Of a DNA stretch of 64,000 bases, positions 60,801 to 64,000 are shown piece after piece (position 1 is the stretch's first letter; each line of letters starts with the position of its first letter). A model generated the notes under the pieces. The model ran no database searches. It had not been told where the DNA came from and was given only the letters and a program-made list of their open reading frames with translations. The DNA is from Ariolimax columbianus (taxonomy: Eukaryota; Mollusca; Gastropoda; Stylommatophora; Arionidae): assembly GCA_036924085.1 (NCBI GenBank), contig JAVGWX010000007.1, positions 101,340,960 to 101,404,959 of the forward strand, read 5' to 3'. The position numbers and the translations under genes were made by a program.

Positions 60801-61325
60801 AATGACTGTGGAAGAAATAAGGGTTTCACTTTGTTAGAATGTGAAAGACATGAGGGTTTCACTTTGTGAGACAAAGAAATGAGGGTTTTACTTTGAGAGA
60901 CTGAAAGAAATGAGGGTTTCACTTTGTGAGACTGAAAGAAATGAGGGTTTCACTTTGTGAGACTGAAAGAAATGAGGGTTTCACTTTGTGAGACTGAAAG
61001 ACATGAGGGTTTCACTTTGTGAGACTGAAAGAAATGAGGGTTTCACTTTGTGAGACTGAAAGAAATGAGGGTTTCATCATTATAAGAAATTAAAAGAGCA
61101 GAACACCTAACTAGCCAGAACTGCTTCCAAAGATTCACCGACAGAGTAACACTTAACTAGCCGGAACTGCTTCCAACAATACACTAACAGAGTGGTCACT
61201 TACGCTATGCAGCAGGTTGGCTCTATCCACCTTAACCACCAAATTTGAGTGAGACCGCTTGTGGTGGGTGGCTCGGATTTCACGGTAGAAAAAGTCACGT
61301 TTGTCATTAAAGGTTTCAGATCCTC
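46083..61325 (-). CDS. AREL1: AREL1-like HECT E3 ubiquitin ligase, C-terminal part (8 exons, 5' incomplete)
   Basis: HECT ligases accept ubiquitin on a catalytic Cys and pass it to substrates; AREL1 is described as an anti-apoptotic HECT ligase. Eight minus-strand exons (61325-61204, 60805-60617, 56673-56500, 53595-53470, 52258-52067, 50043-49957, 47262-47087, 46185-46083) join in phase with GT/AG sites. In order they encode the pre-HECT segment ([20 protein letters not shown]), [103 protein letters not shown] and the Cys block [16 protein letters not shown]. The protein ends [13 protein letters not shown]. The block order and spacing match AREL1 as remembered rather than NEDD4-type or UBE3 ligases. 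N-terminal filamin-type and earlier exons were not found to the right. Confidence 0.88.
46255..46410 (+). repeat. 49-bp repeat x3 in AREL1 last intron
   Basis: GTCACTCACAGTCGTCATAA plus GTAGCTTCAGGCAGCACCAGTGTTCTTCT, starting about 80 bp upstream of the acceptor. Confidence 0.9.
46485..47035 (+). repeat. 24-bp minisatellite x~23 in AREL1 last intron
   Basis: TATGGTGGGGTACTAGCCCT plus TCTA, ending in a (GAA)n run at 47036-47055, 30 bp from the exon. The GGGG-containing strand is opposite to AREL1 transcription. Confidence 0.95.
47087..47262 (-). CDS. AREL1: AREL1 exon (C-lobe)
   Basis: Acceptor GATTTATCACAG, donor ACGTG|GTAGGT. 176 bp, phase 0 in, 2 bases out. It encodes [20 protein letters not shown] and continues to LPSSHT plus TG of the Cys codon. 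Confidence 0.9.
47600..48480 (+). repeat. 43-bp minisatellite x~20 in AREL1 intron
   Basis: GGTCTAATAGGTCAAACTGG plus AAGAGTAGGTCAGGACACATGGG. Variants (TGTGGGT, GGAGGT, AACTGAAAG) are interleaved. Confidence 0.95.
48712..48816 (+). mobile_element. GAA-tailed retroposon, copy 4 (short)
   Basis: GTTATAAACTAGCGACACAG to GAAAACGAACGCAGAAGAAG: the last ~105 bp of the family with its GAAGAAGAAG tail. It abuts the CR1/L2-like LINE at 48830. Confidence 0.85.
48830..49740 (+). mobile_element. CR1/L2-like LINE reverse transcriptase fragment
   Basis: [40 protein letters not shown] (RT Asp motif), [28 protein letters not shown] (FADD catalytic motif, near 49190), [15 protein letters not shown] and [13 protein letters not shown] are seen in order, with several frameshifts and stops. 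The 3' end is diverged. Same family as 32965-34560 and 56100-56410. Confidence 0.9.
49755..49935 (+). mobile_element. C-terminal scrap of another LINE
   Basis: [33 protein letters not shown] and DIQECLGMT match the post-RT region of LINE polyproteins. It stops about 20 bp before the AREL1 LLMCG exon on the opposite strand. Confidence 0.75.
49957..50043 (-). CDS. AREL1: AREL1 87-bp exon with LLMCG motif
   Basis: Acceptor TTTTGTTCTGCAG, donor AACAGG|GTAAGA; 29 codons, phase 0 both ends: [20 protein letters not shown] and on to SFNR. This C-lobe block is strongly conserved in HECT ligases. Confidence 0.88.
50120..50375 (+). repeat. 15-bp repeat (ATGTCTTAGCCTAAC)
   Basis: About 17 units of AACATGTCTTAGCCT with single-base variants. 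The arginine-rich minus-strand frame across it is a by-product. Confidence 0.9.
50440..50600 (+). mobile_element. SINE whose 3' tail continues into the CTAA array
   Basis: It matches the SINE at 37010-37345 (CTCACTACAACTCAAATACA, CGTCTGATGATGTAGCCATC) and ends GGGCAACTAACTAACTTACT, flowing directly into the array. Confidence 0.75.
50590..51875 (+). repeat. 1.3-kb CTAA tetranucleotide array
   Basis: It is dominated by CTAA units with interleaved CTAC, CTAT, CTAG and AAAT variants. A phrase such as AACTAAATAACTATCTAACT followed by AACTAACTACCTACC recurs about every 45-60 bp, so the array also has a longer period. Intronic in AREL1. Confidence 0.97.
52067..52258 (-). CDS. AREL1: AREL1 exon (HECT C-lobe start)
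   Basis: Acceptor TACTGTTTCAG|GAGGTAGAC, donor CTGGAG|GTAAGA; 192 bp, phase 0 both ends: [20 protein letters not shown] through FDEYELE. The acceptor and the first 15 bases of this exon are repeated five times in tandem upstream. Confidence 0.9.
52244..52463 (-). repeat. 44-bp x5 array containing the AREL1 splice acceptor
   Basis: Each unit on the minus strand reads AACATTTCATGTGATGCCTA, then CTGTTTCAGGAGGTAGACTT, then GATC. The unit closest to the exon is the genuine acceptor plus exon start. The four upstream units are copies; units 2 and 5 keep TTTCAG|GAGGTAGA, while units 3 and 4 read TTTCAAGGGGTAGA. Confidence 0.95.
52502..52842 (-). mobile_element. GAA-tailed retroposon, copy 5, near full length
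   Basis: A ~340-bp insertion with the near-perfect target duplication TGGTAGTTAC / TGGTAGGTAC (52492-52501 and 52843-52852). It starts TTCTTCTTCTTCG (inverted tail). It sits directly upstream of the acceptor array. Confidence 0.9.
52925..53240 (-). mobile_element. tRNA-headed SINE, copy 2
   Basis: On the minus strand: CCTGAGTGGTCTCGAGGTAA (A box), GGAGGTCGCGGGTTCAAATC (B box), and a body with AAATCCCTCGACAGTTGGAA. Homologous to 2856-3255. Confidence 0.88.
53197..53345 (-). repeat. 74-bp tandem duplication of SINE head plus flank
   Basis: CTCCAGCACTTGAGGCCAAC through CAACACTAACTAGATCTC occurs twice with a 74-bp period. The second copy is identical. Confidence 0.95.
53470..53595 (-). CDS. AREL1: AREL1 exon
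   Basis: Acceptor TTTCTATCTCCAG, donor ATAAAG|GTTTGT; 126 bp, phase 0 both ends: [20 protein letters not shown] through AQRQLIK. Confidence 0.9.
53640..53775 (+). repeat. 17-bp repeat x8
   Basis: TGTTTGTGACACCTGTA, 45-190 bp upstream of the acceptor of the AREL1 exon at 53595. On the gene strand each unit contains ACAGGTGTC. Confidence 0.92.
53985..55400 (+). mobile_element. RNase H LINE, internally deleted
   Basis: The 5' part (53985-54700) contains UTR-like and early coding sequence without recognisable endonuclease. Then [13 protein letters not shown] (Glu), [14 protein letters not shown] (Asp, near 54820), [20 protein letters not shown] (near 54930), [16 protein letters not shown] and [13 protein letters not shown] follow. 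The first Cys of the terminal cluster appears altered (CTRGQAPK). Three stops interrupt it. Confidence 0.75.
55905..56080 (+). repeat. ~18-bp AT-rich repeat (AAAAATAAAAAGTGACAT)
   Basis: About nine degenerate units. The minus-strand [16 protein letters not shown] is a by-product. Confidence 0.9.
56100..56410 (+). mobile_element. CR1/L2-like LINE 3' end
   Basis: [20 protein letters not shown] followed by [13 protein letters not shown] is the hallmark C-terminus of CR1/L2-type ORF2. The 3' end GTATACAGACTCTGCAGAGT is shared with 7690-7800 and 32965. Confidence 0.88.
56500..56673 (-). CDS. AREL1: AREL1 exon (HECT N-lobe)
   Basis: Acceptor ATCATTTTGTAG, donor TACAAG|GTTATT; 174 bp, phase 0 both ends: [20 protein letters not shown] through [13 protein letters not shown]. 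Confidence 0.92.
56914..57260 (+). repeat. 26-bp minisatellite x~13
   Basis: GGTAGTTTCTAAAGGTGTCA plus TGAGGT, nearly perfect units. Intronic in AREL1. Confidence 0.97.
57280..58290 (+). mobile_element. Decayed mariner, second family
   Basis: [20 protein letters not shown] and [12 protein letters not shown] (N-terminal DNA-binding region, near 57510-57600), [12 protein letters not shown], and [20 protein letters not shown] (second catalytic Asp, near 57980) are mariner blocks. The first and third catalytic Asp blocks are not readable. Inverted repeats were not located. Confidence 0.75.
58305..58690 (+). mobile_element. LINE C-terminal fragment
   Basis: [37 protein letters not shown] and, after a frameshift, [13 protein letters not shown] are the post-RT block of RTE/CFDP2-like LINE polyproteins. 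Confidence 0.85.
58927..59090 (-). mobile_element. GAA-tailed retroposon, copy 6, with 10-bp target duplication
   Basis: TTCAGGAGAC flanks it (58917-58926 and 59091-59100). 164 bp, 5'-truncated, with an inverted TTCTTCTTCT tail at its left edge. Confidence 0.95.
59460..59700 (+). repeat. Degenerate repeat with poly-C tracts
   Basis: ACCAAATTACCAGTGTCA and CAAATACTACGGCACGGAC recur three to four times, separated by C9-C17 runs. Confidence 0.8.
60020..60490 (+). repeat. 25-bp minisatellite x~18
   Basis: AATCCCACTTCTGACTAAAT plus CCCTG; CACGTCTG variants are scattered. Confidence 0.95.
60617..60805 (-). CDS. AREL1: AREL1 exon (HECT start)
   Basis: Acceptor TTATTTCTTCCACAG, donor GGGCTG|GTATGT; 189 bp, phase 0 both ends: [41 protein letters not shown]. 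Confidence 0.92.
60806..61078 (-). repeat. 31-bp x~8 array of acceptor-like sequence
   Basis: On the minus strand each unit reads TCACAAAGTGAAACCCTCAT plus TTCTTTCAGTC. The genuine acceptor next to the exon is the same phrase, AAAGTGAAACCCTTATTTCT plus TCCACAG|TC, so the array amplified the polypyrimidine tract and AG. Confidence 0.93.
61204..61325 (-). CDS. AREL1: AREL1 exon (pre-HECT)
   Basis: Acceptor CTTTATTTTCAG, donor CATAGC|GTAAGT; 122 bp, two bases in, phase 0 out: [20 protein letters not shown] through VDRANLLHS. The next upstream exon must end in phase 1 and was not found. Confidence 0.85.
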
Positions 61326-61374
61326 CTGAAAATAAAGAAAGAGATGACCAAAAATATATGAAGCCACCATCTTG

Positions 61375-61740
61375 ACTAGTCACCTTCCTTTTATTATGAG
61401 TTTACCATCCTGACTAGTCACCTTCCTTCTATTATGAGTTCACCATCCTGACTAGTCACCTTCCTTCTATTATGAGTTCACCATCCTGACTAGTCACCTT
61501 CCTTCTATTATGAGATCACCATCCGGACTAGTCACCTTCCTTCTATTATGAGTTCACCATCCTGACTAGTCCCCTTCCTTCTATTATGAGTTCACCATCC
61601 TGACTAGTCACCTTCCTTCTATTATGAGATCACCATCCGGACTAGTCACCTTCCTTCTATTATGAGTTCACCATCCTGACTAGTCACCTTCCTTCTATTA
61701 TGAGTTCACTATCCTGACTAGTCTTTTGTTTCCTGAGAAT
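61375..61740 (+). repeat. 38-bp minisatellite x~9, left part
   Basis: CATCCTGACTAGTCACCTTC plus CTTCTATTATGAGTTCAC. The same unit resumes at 62935-62995 after the LINE fragment. Confidence 0.95.
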
Positions 61741-62158
61741 TTGTCATTGTGGGTGCGTATGCACTGATGAGTGTTGCATGGCGCCCTCCTATTAGGGGGA
61801 GACGCAGTGTAATCAGGCGGTCATTGAATCCTCTGGGCATGCTTGTGAACTTGTCGACCATGTTGGTCTTGATGGCAAAGCCAACTCCAGCTTCACGGCG
61901 TTCTTCTTTGCTGCGGCCGCTCCAGAAGAAAGTATAACCAGCGCCTTCTTCTGTGATCTGCCCTTCCTCTGCCAGTCGTATCTCGCTCAGGGCAGCTATG
62001 CAGATGTTGTATCTAGCCAGTTCCCTGGCGATCAGTGCTGTCCGTACTTCGGGTCTATTTGCTTTGGCGTTGTCCAGTAGCGTGCGGACATTCCATGTTG
62101 CAAGCGTGATGGGTAGTTTTCGTGATCGCTTTCTGCCTGTTCCGCCATTGCAGTTTGG
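61735..62158 (-). mobile_element. LINE endonuclease, first half, inverted
   Basis: On the minus strand: ITLATWNVRTLLDNAKANRP, ALIARELARYNICIAALSEI, GYTFFWSGRSKEERREAGVG and HATLISAYAPTMTNSQETKD. This is the N-terminal half of an APE-type (CFDP2-like) endonuclease with TWNVRT and ALSEIR motifs, almost without damage. Confidence 0.92.
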
Positions 62159-62935
62159 GATAAAAAGATAAGTTTTATGAGGACCTTGAGGCGCTCATCG
62201 CTGCAGTCCCCAAATCTGACAAATTGGTCATCCTCTGTGATTTTAACGCTAGGGTTGGCACAGACCATACAGCCTGGGAGGGGGCCATTGGCAGACATGG
62301 TATAGGAAAATGCAATAGTAACGGACTGCTCCTTCTGAGGACATGTGCCGCAAATGAACTACTCATTACAAACACAGCTTTCCGACTTATGGTCCGAAAT
62401 AGAACCACATGGATGCACCCAAGGTCCCGCCACTGGCACCTCATTGACTACATTATCATCAGACGTAGCAATCGCGCGGATGCTATGGTAACGAATATGA
62501 GGCATGTGTGGTGCAGAATGACTTGTCATTGCCAATCTAAACTTCAAGATCCAGCGCAAAATGCCCCAGAAAGAACCACAGCTAATGGAAAGAAACCACA
62601 GAGAAGGCTAAATGTCACTAATACGAACCCACGTGAAAGAGCTTGAGGGCAGACTATCTGAACTTCGTTTTGAAAAGAACGACATCGAAGAGAACTGGGC
62701 ATCATTGAGAAACACACTACGATACAGCTGCTAAACACATTGGCCCACTCACGCGCAAGCATAAGGACTGGTTTGATGAGAACGATCAGAAATACAGGGC
62801 CTTCTCGATGCAAACATTAACCAGCATACACGAGGACACACCATCTCCGGCAATCCAGAGGACACACATCTCCGCTGCAAACTCAATCTGCTCGCTTAGC
62901 AAAGACTGCCCAAAGCATCTCACCATGCACAAGCC
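62159..62935 (+). mobile_element. LINE endonuclease, second half, opposite orientation
   Basis: On the plus strand: KFYEDLEALIAAVPKSDKL, VILCDFNARVGTDHTAWEGA (GDFNAR motif with G to C), GLLLLRTCAANELLITNT, TTWMHPRSRHWHLIDYIIIR. It directly continues the residues that end the inverted half at 61735. It then runs, frame-broken, towards the RT linker (KDWFDENDQKYRAF) and stops at the resumed 38-bp array. Confidence 0.92.
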
Positions 62936-62995
62936 AATCCTGACTAGTCACCTTCCTTCTATTATGAGATCACCATCCTGACTAATCACCTTCCT

Positions 62996-64000
62996 TCTGC
63001 TATTGCTGACATCAGCCATGGTTGACATAAGATGTTTCGTGTCTACGTTTGCAGAGTGATAATTTCAGGCTAGGAAGGCTTACTCACCGAGGCGGCTTGG
63101 GGTCTACCTAGTCTCGCATCTGCCGAGGATGATCATGTGACTGGTCTAGCAAGCTGACTGCCAGTACTTCTTGCTATGAATTCATTAATTGGACTTGACC
63201 CTTTGAACCCCGTGACACCCATATATTGAGATCTGTGTCAATATCTTATTCCTAGAGCCACCCATTATTCAGTGTGATGGATGGATCATTATTTTAAGGT
63301 GTATTTTAGGCTGTCCTGCTTGGATTTTGGCCATAATATTGTGACATCTACACAGTACACATATTTCTGGAAATAACAAATATGGCAGGGCATACATCGA
63401 AGCCTGTTTTGTGATGTTTAAGACGATATTTGAATATTCGGGAAATGTATGTTCTAAAAGTGTAACAGTTCCATCTAGAGCATCGGCATGGGAGATTGGG
63501 CTGGCGACTCTGGGAACATAGGTTGCCTGAATGCGTGCCAAGGTCAATCACTGTCTCGACACTAGGTCGACAAAGGAAACGAGGGGTTTAGGTGGAAGAC
63601 TTTGTGTGGTACAAAGGGAGGTGGGGTAATGTGTGTGTTCGGCGCTGAGGTGGGGGTTCACAGCTGACTTTTCTGGCATTCCGAATTAGTGCAGTTGGGG
63701 AAGTTGGTACCAGTCAGATGCCGCCACTACCGGCTACGACATTTAGAGTGACATGGATTCGGGTATAGTCATCCAATAACAATTAGTTGGGGATAGTTTC
63801 AAATTAGAGTGATGGCTAAGTCAGACAACCAACAGAAGACCATTGGACAGCCATTTTGTTGCTTGAGACTATAAAATACTCCGCAAAGATGAACTCAAGC
63901 AGGCTGGCTGGGAAGAAAGCTGAAAGGCTGTCAGGAGTCTGAGTGAGTTTGCAGGGTGACTGGACCAGCAAACACCTCGAGTTTTGGCCAGTAGCTCTAT
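62996..64000. other. Right end of window, nothing firm
   Basis: No AREL1 upstream exon was found. TATAAAAT at 63870-63877 and a donor-like GTGAGTAAG (minus strand, near 63085) have no supporting context. Confidence 0.4.

Noticed and set aside
63060..63130. Missing upstream AREL1 exon ending at a GTGAGTAAG donor
   Set aside because: The only open frame is short (ADARLGRPQAAS), unlike AREL1, and leaves the wrong phase.
63870..63877. TATA box of an LTR or gene promoter
   Set aside because: Only TATAAAAT was seen; no terminal repeats, primer site or downstream exon.

Overview
This window is intron-rich animal nuclear DNA. Protein families and repeat types suggest a lophotrochozoan, most likely a gastropod mollusc; this is an inference from mobile-element style (RNase H-carrying LINEs, LINEs with a CFDP2-like endonuclease, mariners, tRNA-headed SINEs) and was not tested by a search. 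There is no sign of bacterial gene organisation. Two conserved genes face each other tail to tail.

Plus strand, 685-19643: the last seven exons of the peroxisomal dihydroxyacetone-phosphate acyltransferase gene (GNPAT-like). All six internal junctions agree in phase. The last exon encodes 26 residues ending in AKL-stop, a peroxisomal targeting signal 1. The 5' half lies to the left of the window.

Minus strand, 61325-46083: the last eight exons of an AREL1-like HECT ubiquitin ligase, covering most of the HECT domain to the natural stop. All seven junctions agree in phase. They include a small 87-bp exon with the LLMCG motif and a catalytic cysteine codon split by the last intron. The upstream exons were not found in 61.3-64 kb.

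Between and inside these genes lies an unusually dense repeat landscape. (a) An 8.8-kb satellite of 46/48/49-bp units at 24.1-33.0 kb has higher-order organisation and fills the gap between the genes. (b) About thirty other tandem arrays have units of 15-60 bp, many of them 43-53 bp. (c) There are LINE fragments of at least three types: RNase H-carrying, CR1/L2-like, and RT with a zinc-finger or CFDP2-like endonuclease. Five of their coding regions contain a tandem array grown from the element's own codons. (d) Three decayed mariners are present, one with both inverted repeats. (e) Two TTAA-flanked inverted-repeat elements share one TTAA. (f) Several SINE or short retroposon families occur, some copies with exact target-site duplications.

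The most interesting observations are: arrays whose unit contains a splice acceptor of the adjacent gene (52.2 kb, 60.8 kb, and less clearly 0.5 kb); arrays seeded at catalytic motifs of LINE ORFs; an endonuclease ORF split and inverted inside a 38-bp array; and a 1.3-kb CTAA array grown from a SINE tail. No CRISPR array, rRNA, bona fide tRNA gene or bacterial operon was seen. Element boundaries are approximate unless target duplications or inverted repeats fix them.
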